NCBI GenBank assembly: GCA_002470465.1
Contig: DKMD01000028.1
Coordinates: forward strand, 1-17,998
Source: Pluralibacter sp. UBA7423
Lineage (GTDB): Bacteria > Pseudomonadota > Gammaproteobacteria > Enterobacterales > Enterobacteriaceae
Length of the DNA: 17,998 nucleotides
Direction: 5' to 3'
The translations under genes and the position numbers were made by a program. This document shows, in pieces, positions 10,252 through 17,378 of this stretch. The notes under the pieces were generated by a model that saw only the letters and a program-made list of their open reading frames with translations, had not been told where the DNA came from and ran no database searches. How positions within the stretch are numbered: position 1 is the first letter of the stretch; the number at the start of each line of letters is the position of its first letter.

Positions 10252-10655
10252 TCACTCGGCCCGCAGCACGACCATGCCCGGTTTCGCGCGCATGTATTCC
10301 AGAAACGGCGAATCCACCACTTTTCTGCTGGCGGCCAGCGAAGAGGCATTCCTGAACCATACCTGCCCGTCGTGGCAGACCACAATACCCACATGCGAAA
10401 CGTCCAGCCCTTCAAGCGGGGAGTAGACGCCGACATAATCCTCGTTTTTCATCTGGTCCAGCATCTGCTGACTGATGGCTTTTCCAGGAATGTATTTTAT
10501 TTTACGGGAATGAATGCCCAGACCCGGAATGTACTCCCCCCCGTCAGGTTTACGGTTAAGCTGTTTGTCAGCAGTGACATAGTCAGGGCTGACATCCGGC
10601 GTGACGTCCCGGGCATTGTGTGGTGCGGTGGCGAACCAGTCAGAGAAGTACAGAT
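10252..10655 (-). pseudogene. C-terminal fragment of a DUF1460 (amidase-like) protein
   Basis: The minus-strand frame is open from about 10655 to a stop at 10252. It reads LYFSDWFATAPHNARDV, then YIPGKAISQQMLDQMKNEDY, then [11 protein letters not shown], then [18 protein letters not shown]. The pattern YIPG-x-I followed by GDY/EDY-V-G and LDVSHVG is what I know from DUF1460 proteins, exported enzymes of the NlpC/P60-like amidase type. The active-site Cys region and signal peptide would lie in the missing N-terminal half. The fragment is bounded by an IS110-family remnant on one side and the IS66 remnant on the other. The family call rests on motif recognition only. Confidence 0.6.
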
Positions 10656-10659
10656 ACCC

Positions 10660-10996
10660 TGCGCCACATCGTGTCTGAACAGAAGAACTCCTTGCCGCTT
10701 CAGGCCCAGCAATGTGCTGATAACCTGCTGGAACACATTAATCGCATTGAAGATAACATCGCTGAATACGATCGGATCCTGTCTCGTATGGCCAAAGCTG
10801 ATCACCGTAGTCAGAGGGTGACGGAACTGAAAGGGATTAGCCCCATAACGGCATGTGCGCTGGTCGCCAGTATCGGTAGAATGGACGCCAACTCGCAGTC
10901 TGGCTCGGACTTACGCCATCGCAGTACAGCAGTGGCGGTAAATCAAAGCTTGGCTGGCTAACAAAAGCGGCATCAAGGTTAGTCCGTGAGAGATAA
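10660..10996 (+). pseudogene. IS110-family transposase remnant (C-terminal domain)
   Basis: The plus-strand frame reads LRHIVSEQKNSLPLQAQQC, then NRIEDNIAEYDRILSRMAKA, then RVTELKGISPITACALVASI. This is the helical linker and the pore-like G-I-G/S-P-x-T-A motif of IS110/IS116/IS902 transposases. After a frame change near 10890 it continues as AVWLGLTPSQYSSGGKSKLG, the hallmark Ser-containing C-terminal motif, to a TAA at 10994. The N-terminal DEDD (RuvC-like) domain is absent. Confidence 0.85.
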
Positions 10997-11020
10997 ATAC
11001 CGTTCATGGTATTCTATCTC
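10990..11020. repeat. Hairpin over the 3' end of the IS110 remnant
   Basis: A 12-bp stem GAGATA AATACC / GGTATT C TATCTC with one bulged C and a GTTCAT loop overlaps the stop codon of the IS110-family remnant. It could be a structured end of the element or a terminator. There is no T-run. Confidence 0.45.
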
Positions 11021-11089
11021 AAAGAGGCGATTCAATCTCCTAACCATCAAGATCAAACATAAGTACACTTTTAGTCCGGCAAAAAGGGG

Positions 11090-11136
11090 AAACACGGCAG
11101 AATGCTCCGGTGTATACTGAGCATTCTGCCGTGTTT
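11090..11136. terminator. 18-bp perfect hairpin closing the Buf-like operon
   Basis: The arms AAACACGGCAGAATGCTC (11090-11107) and GAGCATTCTGCCGTGTTT (11119-11136) pair without mismatch around an 11-base loop. It lies 15 bases after the stop of the DoxX-like gene. On the minus strand it is followed by TCCCCTTTTT, so it should end the operon transcript and block read-through from the IS remnants on the other strand. Confidence 0.75.
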
Positions 11137-11151
11137 AAGAGCGGTTTTGTA

Positions 11152-11748
11152 TTATTTATTACGCCAGACCGGAGTAATTTTTTTCAGCCAGTGATCGACA
11201 CTGACATATTTACCACCGCCGTAAACCAGCAGAACCAATAGCATGATGAAATAGGTAGCAGAGAATTCGATACCGTTATTAAGAATAATTGGATCACCTA
11301 ACTGGGTAATATAGTTATAACGGCCCGGGAAGTTCTCAATCAGCCATTGCAGGAAAGCCGTCATACGCTGAGAGGATTCCATACTATTGCTGGCAATGGC
11401 CAGCCAACCATGTGACCAGTGAACCATCAGGCTGGCGACACTCATAACCACTATCATCGGAATGGCCAAGATTCGGGTAAACAGACCTAGAGCGATGCAG
11501 ATCAGGCCAAGCACTTCGGTTGAGGTGGCCAGAAACGCCAGCAACCATGGAAACGGCAGCCCAAGCCCCCCCTCAGCTGTTGATTGCGAAAACCAGGCAA
11601 CCGTACCGCTAAAACCCATCACTTTGGAATGTGCGCCTTCGTAAATTACCGGAATTAAATAAAGGCGGATAAGCAATAATGCAATGAAATCAACTTTCAT
11701 GATTTTAGATACAATTAAATTGTACCATGAGATCAGCTTTGTAAGCAT
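11152..11748 (-). CDS. DoxX-family membrane protein of a Buf/Hvf-type operon
   Basis: This 198-residue inner-membrane protein has about four hydrophobic segments (near residues 18-36, 66-92, 93-112 and 165-180), the DoxX/SURF4-like layout. Marks are LLLIRLYLIPVIYEGAHSKV at 25-44 and EVLGLICIALGLFTRILAIP at 78-97. DoxX-like proteins are regular last members of bufferin, Hvf and Gig operons. Their role there is not settled; redox partner of the modifying enzyme or export of the product have been considered. The ATG follows an AGGGA ribosome binding site and lies 4 bases from the stop of the DUF2063 gene, so translation is probably coupled. It is the last gene before the 18-bp hairpin and shows no damage. 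Confidence 0.9.
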   Translation of the reverse strand: MLTKLISWYNLIVSKIMKVDFIALLLIRLYLIPVIYEGAHSKVMGFSGTVAWFSQSTAEGGLGLPFPWLLAFLATSTEVLGLICIALGLFTRILAIPMIVVMSVASLMVHWSHGWLAIASNSMESSQRMTAFLQWLIENFPGRYNYITQLGDPIILNNGIEFSATYFIMLLVLLVYGGGKYVSVDHWLKKITPVWRNK

Positions 11749-11752
11749 AATA

Positions 11753-12490
11753 TTATCCCTTGAACTTTAATGACAATAGTTCATCGTTATTGTTGGCTAC
11801 CAGCCATGAGTGAAAATGTAATTCAGGTGAATAGCGCGCGGCTTTATTTTTCAATTGCTCCAAGCTCACCATCATTATCCGGTCATTAAGCTCCGATAAT
11901 AGCTGCACGTCGACCAGACTGAGCCTCTTCTGATAAAGCACATTATTATGTTTACGGTAAAGTGCGTAATAATACAGAAGTGGCATTTCCTCATAATAAA
12001 GTTCTCCCTCTTTTAACCAGAATGGTAAGGCAATTATTTTTAGCGTCGGATTCAGCTCGACCTCAATACCATTCAACTGTTCAGGATGCAGCGTTATAAA
12101 TTGTGATAACGGAACCTCACTGTCATCAATTTCCACTGCGTAAGTCAGCCATTCATATTCCACCAATGCCAGATCACGTGCTGATAGTTGCCCTTTGTCA
12201 CGCATGAAAAGTAGCAGCTCCGTTGCCACCTGATGAAACTCCGGCTGACTGGCCTGATGCTGTTGAATAAATGCATCCGCAAGCTGGTGAATATCCGCTT
12301 CATCCAGGCTACGGCAAAACAGCGGGAAAACGCTTTGCAGTACACCACTAATATTTTCCCTGACGATTTTGCGGTACAGCTTCATGCCACAGGTATACGA
12401 TTCAGCTGCTGTGCCACTGGCGCGTAGTCGGGCAGAAAACTCAGCTTCTACGGTTGCAAGTGATACAGGCACTGTATGTAGCGTGCTCAC
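11753..12490 (-). CDS. DUF2063 (BufC/HvfC-type) partner of the MNIO enzyme
   Basis: This is a 245-residue DUF2063 protein. In related systems it binds the precursor peptide and the DUF692 enzyme and presents the substrate. The N-terminal half is helical with the family pattern YRKIVRENISGVLQSVFPLF (residues 39-58) and VEYEWLTYAVEI further on. The C-terminal half carries PFWLKEGELYYEEMPLLYYY, AARYSPELHFHSWL and the end LLSLKFKG. The start is taken as GTG at 12490, preceded by a near-perfect AAGGAGG at the right distance. The frame stays open upstream to an ATG at 12601, but that region lies inside the DUF692 gene. The gene follows DUF692 after 13 bases and ends 4 bases before doxX. Confidence 0.9.
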   Translation of the reverse strand: MSTLHTVPVSLATVEAEFSARLRASGTAAESYTCGMKLYRKIVRENISGVLQSVFPLFCRSLDEADIHQLADAFIQQHQASQPEFHQVATELLLFMRDKGQLSARDLALVEYEWLTYAVEIDDSEVPLSQFITLHPEQLNGIEVELNPTLKIIALPFWLKEGELYYEEMPLLYYYALYRKHNNVLYQKRLSLVDVQLLSELNDRIMMVSLEQLKNKAARYSPELHFHSWLVANNNDELLSLKFKG

Positions 12491-12503
12491 AATACCTCCT
12501 TGG

Positions 12504-13319
12504 TTACGCAATATATGCCCGGAGTGCTGCCAGTTCCTCACAGAGGTCATCCAGCGGTGGCACATTGTTATCCCGTTCAAGCAGTAGCGGCCTGTCACCA
12601 TGAAGATGAAACGTCTGCTTGACCAGTTCCATCACATCTTCCTGCACCGACGTGCCGTGTGTATCGAGCCGAAACTCCTCATATTTTAGGTGGCCCGCGA
12701 TGTGGTAATACACAATTGCGCCGCCGGGAATACTGCGGATATAGTCAAGCGCATCAAAGCCGTGATTAAAGGCATTGACGTAGACATTATTGATATCCAG
12801 TAACATGCCACAACCACTGCGTTGCAATAGCTCTCCCCAGAATTCAGATTCCGGCATCTCACCGGCATAACGGTGATAGGAGGAGACGTTTTCAAGTACC
12901 AGCCGCCGCCCCAACAGGTTCTGCACATGATCAATACGTTGCGCGAGATAAGGCAGCGTATCGGCGAATCTCGGCACTGGCAGTAAATCATAGAGATACC
13001 CATGCGAGTCACGGGAAAAGCACAGATGATCACTGTAAATATCGATGCAGTATTCATCCAGAAAGCGGCGCACATCGTTAATGTATGTTTCGTTCAATGG
13101 ACAGACATCGCCGATCGACAGGCTCAGACTGTGGGCAATCAGGGGATATTTTTTGCTGACGTCCGCTAAATACTCCTTTTTTGCGCCACCAATATTCATC
13201 CAATTATCGGGTGCCAGTTCAAGAAAATCGATACCCTGGCGCTTTGGTTGCTGTAACAGCGCCAGTATGTGCTCGTTGCGCAGCCCGATACCGGCACTAT
13301 TCCTAGCTATTTCCCGCAT
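12504..13319 (-). CDS. DUF692 multinuclear non-heme iron enzyme (BufB/HvfB-type MNIO)
   Basis: DUF692 proteins (MbnB, TglH, HvfB, BufB) are TIM-barrel enzymes with two or three iron ions that oxidise cysteine residues in peptides to oxazolone-thioamide, thiooxazole or related groups. The 271 residues match the family. Motifs in order: IGLRNEH at 11-17, ELAPDNW at 34-40, AHSLSLSIG with His63, SDHLCFS with His98, LENVSSY with Glu143, LLDINNVYVNAFNHG with Asp175 and His186, HIAGH with His206 and His210, DTHG with Asp219 and His221, and LLLERD with Glu248. These carry the metal ligands in the family, and none appears lost. The ATG at 13319 overlaps the end of the precursor gene by 13 bases (ATGCGGGAAATAG). 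An in-frame ATG at 13334 is the alternative start. Confidence 0.93.
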   Translation of the reverse strand: MREIARNSAGIGLRNEHILALLQQPKRQGIDFLELAPDNWMNIGGAKKEYLADVSKKYPLIAHSLSLSIGDVCPLNETYINDVRRFLDEYCIDIYSDHLCFSRDSHGYLYDLLPVPRFADTLPYLAQRIDHVQNLLGRRLVLENVSSYHRYAGEMPESEFWGELLQRSGCGMLLDINNVYVNAFNHGFDALDYIRSIPGGAIVYYHIAGHLKYEEFRLDTHGTSVQEDVMELVKQTFHLHGDRPLLLERDNNVPPLDDLCEELAALRAYIA

Positions 13320-13627
13320 ACGCCACTGACACATTTTCCGTGATTTACCTGTTGCGGGGATTCCTGATTTTTAACACCTTCACCTGTCATGCCGCATTTA
13401 CCATCGCGGGCCCGCACCAATTGATCCTGTGGATCGTGTTTCAGGTTAGCCTGTCCGTAGATTTTTTCCGTACCACATTTACCGCTGGCACATTTTCCGC
13501 TATTGGTCGGGGCTTTGTTTTCAATCTTATTGGCCACATTCTCTGCATCCGCAGCAGAAACCGGTGCGATCATTCCTGCGGTCAGCACAGAGCCCACCAT
13601 GATTGACAATGCGATATCTTTTTTCAT
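13307..13627 (-). CDS. Secreted Cys-rich precursor peptide, bufferin/HvfA-like
   Basis: This 106-residue protein has a signal peptide (MKKDIALSIM, a hydrophobic stretch to residue 22, cleavage probably after APVSA at 25). The mature part is hydrophilic and holds five cysteines, at 46, 51, 78, 99 and 104. They occur as GKCASGKCG, DGKCGMTGEG and GKCVSGVCGK. The repeated GKCG and its variants resemble the EGKCG motifs modified by DUF692 enzymes in HvfA. The gene lies directly before the DUF692 gene, which makes it the likely substrate. The start follows GGGAAGGAAT and lies 3 bases after the upstream MBL stop. I cannot assign it securely to DUF2282 or another named precursor family. Modification of the cysteines is inferred from context. 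Confidence 0.85.
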   Translation of the reverse strand: MKKDIALSIMVGSVLTAGMIAPVSAADAENVANKIENKAPTNSGKCASGKCGTEKIYGQANLKHDPQDQLVRARDGKCGMTGEGVKNQESPQQVNHGKCVSGVCGK

Positions 13628-13630
13628 TAA

Positions 13631-14581
13631 TTATTCCTTCCCATCAGCTAATGAAATCGGGAAGCAGGAGAGATCGCGGCTGGTATAAACCTTTCCGCGG
13701 TAATACTGCTTCACTGTCTTAAGTGACTGATCTTTCAGACGTAGGCCTTTGCCCATAAAGTGGTTCAGTACCAGCACTTTAGGGTTAATTTCGGCAGCAA
13801 CTTTACCGACCACATCCGGGGCAGCATGCATAAATTTCGATTCGGTATCGGCATTCTCGTCAATCGCCAGGGGCATCACCAGCATGTCAGCGCCTTTGGC
13901 GAAAGGTACAAAGGCCTTATTGCTACCATTCTGATCGGCGGAGACGACTATAGTGCCTTTTGTGGTTTCGATACGGAATGCCAGACAAGGCACATCGCCG
14001 TGCGGGATCCCCAGAGCGGTAACTTTCATCTCAGCATCCTGATACACCAGTTGCGGCTCTGTCGCGGTATAGTCGATATCTTTGACCTTACTTTCCAGTT
14101 GCAACCCATCCGTGGCGTTATACAGACCATTCAGGTATGAATAAGCACCGTCTTCTTTTTTGAACAGATCGTGGAAATATTGCGTCATAGAAGGGAATGC
14201 CCCTCCGCCAGCCGGGCCAGCCAGATCAATCACTTCCTTTTTGCGTAAGAAGTAACCGCCTTTGAGGATAGCCGCCAGATCAGAGACATGGTCCGTGTGG
14301 AAGTGGGTGATACCGATCAGTTTAAGATCTTCCAGCCGGGCTCCCGACTGACCAAAGCGTAAGAACACACCACCACCGGCATCGATCAGAATAGCGGATT
14401 TGCCATTCAACCAGATAACCTCGCCGGATGAAGCCCGTTGATCATCGGTGATTGGGCCGCCTGTGCCAAGAGTTTGCAATGTGAAATCGGTGTTTTCACA
14501 CTGCAGCCTATCAGCAAGGGAATTAGCAGAAAAAATCAGTGAAAGTGACAGTAGAGCCACCTTGTTTAAACGAGCCTTCAT
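13631..14581 (-). CDS. Secreted metallo-beta-lactamase-fold hydrolase heading the operon
   Basis: This 316-residue protein has a signal peptide (residues 1-23, ending NSLA) and so probably acts in the periplasm. The metallo-beta-lactamase fold is shown by HFHTDHVSD with His93, His95, Asp97 and His98, then His194 in GIPHGDVPC, Asp216 in VVSADQNG and His274 in VLNHFMGKG. Together these give a full two-metal site. The layout (TLGTGGP, INxDAGGG-like LIDAGGGVF, VVSADQNGSN) is nearer to the RNase Z / arylsulfatase-like branch than to antibiotic-hydrolysing enzymes, so resistance should not be inferred. It is the first gene of the operon, with ATG after AAGGAAGG; its last codons contain the ribosome binding site of the precursor gene. 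The substrate is unknown. A role in maturation, turnover or use of the modified peptide is a guess from position. Confidence 0.88.
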   Translation of the reverse strand: MKARLNKVALLSLSLIFSANSLADRLQCENTDFTLQTLGTGGPITDDQRASSGEVIWLNGKSAILIDAGGGVFLRFGQSGARLEDLKLIGITHFHTDHVSDLAAILKGGYFLRKKEVIDLAGPAGGGAFPSMTQYFHDLFKKEDGAYSYLNGLYNATDGLQLESKVKDIDYTATEPQLVYQDAEMKVTALGIPHGDVPCLAFRIETTKGTIVVSADQNGSNKAFVPFAKGADMLVMPLAIDENADTESKFMHAAPDVVGKVAAEINPKVLVLNHFMGKGLRLKDQSLKTVKQYYRGKVYTSRDLSCFPISLADGKE

Positions 14582-14887
14582 AAAGCAACCTTCCTTAAGT
14601 TTAGAGCAAGGGTTTCATTCCCTGCGGTCCCTAACATGATGACTGCAAATTTACATTATTTCGTTAACATATCTAAATATATAGTTTTCGTTATAATTAC
14701 CACTTATACAGATAAAAAAATCTCGTGCATTGACGCAGTATTTTTGTTAACCAACGCGCGTTGTTGCCTATGGATACTCGTTAGTAGATTCTTTGGGCAC
14801 AGAAAACCGGTTCTGCCGCATTAAGATAGCTTCCAATAACATGCTGTTTTTTTATGATGCTAACTATTAATGCCTTTGCTCCAAAAA
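14582..14887 (-). promoter_or_regulatory. AT-rich region expected to hold the Buf-like operon promoter
   Basis: No gene is visible here. The 300 bases before the MBL start are much richer in A+T than the operon itself. Several TATAAT-like hexamers occur on the minus strand (TATAAG near 14710, TATAAC near 14695, TATATT near 14680), and two GTTAAC motifs lie about 85 bases apart. I cannot choose a single promoter and see no convincing operator of a known metal regulator. Confidence 0.35.
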
Positions 14888-15545
14888 ACCTCAAAAGATA
14901 ACATTACTTCGTCGACATTATCGGCTAGTGTGTTTGCTGGTATCTGACTTACTCACTGAGCTTGCGCGATTTGGAAAATATAATGGCAGAGCGTGGTATT
15001 GTTGTTGACTATTCCACACCCCATCGCAGGGTCATACGCCTGGTGCCATTACTGGATAAAGCATTTCTCCATCATAAGTGTGTGTAGGGTGCCGTTGGCG
15101 ACTGGATGAAACCTACATCAAGGTCAAAGGGCAGTGGAGATATATGTATCGGGCTGTTGACAGTTCAGGTCAGACCATCAGCATTTTGCTGACCGTCTGG
15201 GTAATGAAGTAGCGGCATTGCGCTTCTTTCGCAAGACTATCCGTCATCACGGATGAACCTAAAATAGTGACGAAAGATAAAGCGGTGTCAATAACGCTAC
15301 TCTGCTGGTAAACCTGATGAGGAGAACATCCTCGTCAGGCAAAACAAGTATCTGAATAATCTTGTTGAGCAGGTTCACCGCAATATCAAATGAAAGTTAC
15401 GAAGGATGCCTGGATTCAAATCATTTCGACGGACCCGGACGCTCCTGGTGGGTATTGAACCAAAGCACATGGTACGGAAAGGGCAATATCAGCATCTGAA
15501 AAGTCAGAGCCTATCATCCGCAGAAGTATAACGTGATCTTTCTGA
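14888..15545 (+). pseudogene. IS6-family transposase, degraded
   Basis: Frames on the plus strand read CWYLTYSLSLRDLENIMAER, then GIVVDYSTPHRRVIRLVPLL, to a TAG at 15085. After a shift they read RLDETYIKVKGQWRYMYRAV, the first catalytic Asp region of the IS6 DDE domain (GAT at 15105). Later pieces include FFRKTIRHHG, KYLNNLVEQVHRNIK, RMPGFKSFRRTRTLLVGIEP and KGQYQHLKSQSLSSAEV, which correspond to the family C-terminal half. There are several stops, frame changes and a small internal loss, so it is inactive. The terminal repeats are not recognisable. Confidence 0.88.
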
Positions 15546-15554
15546 AGTATTAGG

Positions 15555-16217
15555 TCACAGCTCCAACAGATAGCTCACCACTCCGGCAAACCCGGTGACG
15601 TAACCTTCAGGCGTATCAGCATTAATTCCAGAATTATTTATTTTATAGCGACCATTAACGTAATACGATGGCGTGCCAGACACCGAAAATTGTTGCAACG
15701 CTGCTTCCTGCTTCGCGATTAACGCCTTCACCACCAGACTATTTTGAGCGCTTTCATATTCAGCAGGTGTCACCCCTGCATGGGAGAAAATGGCTTTAAT
15801 GTCACTGGCTTTGCGCAAATTTTTAGTTTTTTGCACTGCCTCAAACAATGGTTTTTCGATAGCATCACTCTTTCCCATGACCATTGCGATAGCCCAAGCT
15901 TCGGTCAGCTCATTTCCCAGTTTCCCTATTGCACTGACGTGGTATTTGGTGACCATTTTATCGGCAGGCAGGACACGGTTAATCCCCTCGCTGACTGGGT
16001 AGCGCTGCGTAAACTGATAGCAGGGTCCGCAATAAAATGAAAAGAACTCGATAACGTCGGGAGCCTGAGCGACAGGTTGTTGTAGAACAGAGTATTGTTC
16101 ACCTTCTTTGATAGTTGAATTAGCATCGAATGAAAACAAAGCGAATAACATTAATGCAGACATTCCGTTTTTAAAAATCCAGCTCTCTTTTACTGAACAT
16201 GCATAGTGTGTAATCAT
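15555..16217 (-). CDS. DsbA-like periplasmic thiol:disulfide oxidoreductase with CGPC site
   Basis: This 220-residue protein aligns over its mature length with E. coli DsbA: QYSVLQQPVAQAPDVIEFFS, then FYCGPCYQF, MVTKYHVSAIGKLGNELTEA and PLFEAVQKTKNLRKASDIKA. The thioredoxin fold carries an inserted helical domain. The active site is Cys63-Gly-Pro-Cys66, not the CPHC of DsbA, and the residue before cis-Pro183 is Thr (SGTPSYYVNG), not Val. Both positions tune redox potential and substrate choice. The signal peptide is unusual: with the ATG at 16217 there is a long N-region, then SALMLFALFSF. A start at codon 19 (16163) would give a shorter signal. It is a divergent island paralogue of DsbA, comparable in kind to plasmid-borne SrgA. 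No partner DsbB is seen. Confidence 0.88.
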   Translation of the reverse strand: MITHYACSVKESWIFKNGMSALMLFALFSFDANSTIKEGEQYSVLQQPVAQAPDVIEFFSFYCGPCYQFTQRYPVSEGINRVLPADKMVTKYHVSAIGKLGNELTEAWAIAMVMGKSDAIEKPLFEAVQKTKNLRKASDIKAIFSHAGVTPAEYESAQNSLVVKALIAKQEAALQQFSVSGTPSYYVNGRYKINNSGINADTPEGYVTGFAGVVSYLLEL

Positions 16218-16272
16218 CTTTTAAAACCCTTTTATATCGCGGACGCATAGCGTTACCAGAAATTAGTGTGGG

Positions 16273-16349
16273 TAGCTTAGCATGTACTATCTAAGCTAAA
16301 TATTGATTAAACAGAACAACCAAACCACTTTTAGTGATTTGGTGCTGTT
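16273..16349. repeat. Two adjacent hairpins upstream of the dsbA-like gene
   Basis: The first is TAGCTTAG (16273-16280) with CTAAGCTA (16291-16298), a perfect 8-bp stem. The second is AACAG plus CCAAACCACT (16310-16329) with AGTGATTTGG plus CTGTT (16333-16349), which has one mismatch and a small asymmetric bulge. They lie between the dsbA-like gene and the YeiH pseudogene. They may be an operator or an old terminator of the latter. Confidence 0.5.
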
Positions 16350-16406
16350 CCGCTTACGTGGAAAGTTGGTTTTTTATTTTCTTATCAAAGAGTTGCCGTA
16401 GCGGAG

Positions 16407-17340
16407 TCAGTCCATAAATGACTCTAAGGTGTTTTTAGTCATCCTGTTACTTCTCTCACTAAGTTTAGAGAGTTCTATTGTATTAACCACAAGGGGAACT
16501 GTTACATAGTTCGCGATGCTCAAGTACGGGAGCAGGTGGAAAGAGTTAAAAATTAAATATAATGGCAAAACATGGAATGGTAACCTTACTTTTTCTACCA
16601 TCACCTGTTGGGGACAGCTTTTTTTACTCGAGTGGCTAACAGCATAAGGAAAGGGGAAGCATCATTACTCGCAGCATTTTTGAAATCAATACAGAGTTTT
16701 CAGCACCAGATGGTATGGCTTGACCTGCGGCAACACCCTAAGCAACCTCGTATACTGAGGAGCGAATATAAACACCGTATGTTTCTGCGTTAAACCAATG
16801 ACCCAATAATGGGTATATTGCGGGATATAAAAATATGGCGAGAGTGCCGAAAATAACGACCGTGACTATGGCGACAGCAACTTCATTGCCTTTAGCCTTG
16901 ATTACTGACTTTGCTGCTAAAATTGTGACTTATCCACACATATCACTTCCTGCACCGATTAACCAAAGGGTATGCTTATCAATATGAAACATTTTCCCTC
17001 CTAATAAACAGGCCAGAAAAAAGTGGTTGATAGTTATAATATATCGATGACGACACCTTTGAAATCCACTTCTGAAATTTATGAAAATGTCAGTCGGAAT
17101 CCGTATAAACTGATACCCTTACGTAACAAGTACTGTTTGGAAAACAAAACACCATCATCACATTTTTGCCAAATTTTGGGGTAGATGGTGTTACTTATGA
17201 GTAATTCCAAAAAGAATCGCTAACGTCAAGGCGCTGAAACCCGCCCCCGCGATGATGGGGTAGCTACCGTCTCATAATGCAATGCTTGCAATCAGCATGC
17301 TCAGAAAAAACAGGAATAAACTTCCAAACCTCCCGACAAT
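16407..17340 (-). pseudogene. YeiH/UPF0324-family membrane protein, multiply mutated
   Basis: Minus-strand fragments follow the YeiH (UPF0324, putative sulfate exporter) sequence in order. FLFFLSMLIASIAL and GFSALTLAILFG come first, then after a frame shift NTIYPKIWQKCDDGVLFSKQ, YLLRKGISLYGFRLTF, KGVVIDIL and HTLWLIGAGSDMCG. Next come VIKAKGNEVAVAIVTVVIFG, TLAIFLYPAIYPLLGHWFNA, ISKMLRVMMLPLSLMLLATR and finally KVRLPFHVLPLYLIFNSFHL. At least six stops interrupt it (for example after ASIAL, LTFS, IDIL, DMCG and SSVYEVA), with two or more frame changes. The last ~40 residues, ending at 16407, have drifted. It is a clear pseudogene of a ten-helix inner-membrane protein. Confidence 0.85.
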
Positions 17341-17378
17341 ATATAATTCGAGTTTTGTTTTTATAATTAAATTTAAAA

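Noticed and set aside
10243..10821. 192-codon plus-strand frame across the DUF1460 fragment
   Set aside because: It spans two unrelated junctions and is the complement of the recognisable DUF1460 reading frame, then part of the IS110 remnant in the wrong frame.
13631..14581. MBL gene as a beta-lactam resistance determinant
   Set aside because: The HxHxDH fold is shared by many hydrolases; the rest of the sequence does not resemble B1, B2 or B3 beta-lactamases and the context is a peptide-modification operon.
14588..14612. ACCTTCC followed by AAGGG upstream of the MBL gene as a CueR-type operator
   Set aside because: The half-sites are too far apart for a MerR-family site, and the ACCTTCC is simply the complement of the MBL ribosome binding site.
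16608..16793. 61-codon plus-strand frame
   Set aside because: It lies opposite the YeiH pseudogene and has no ribosome binding site or family match.
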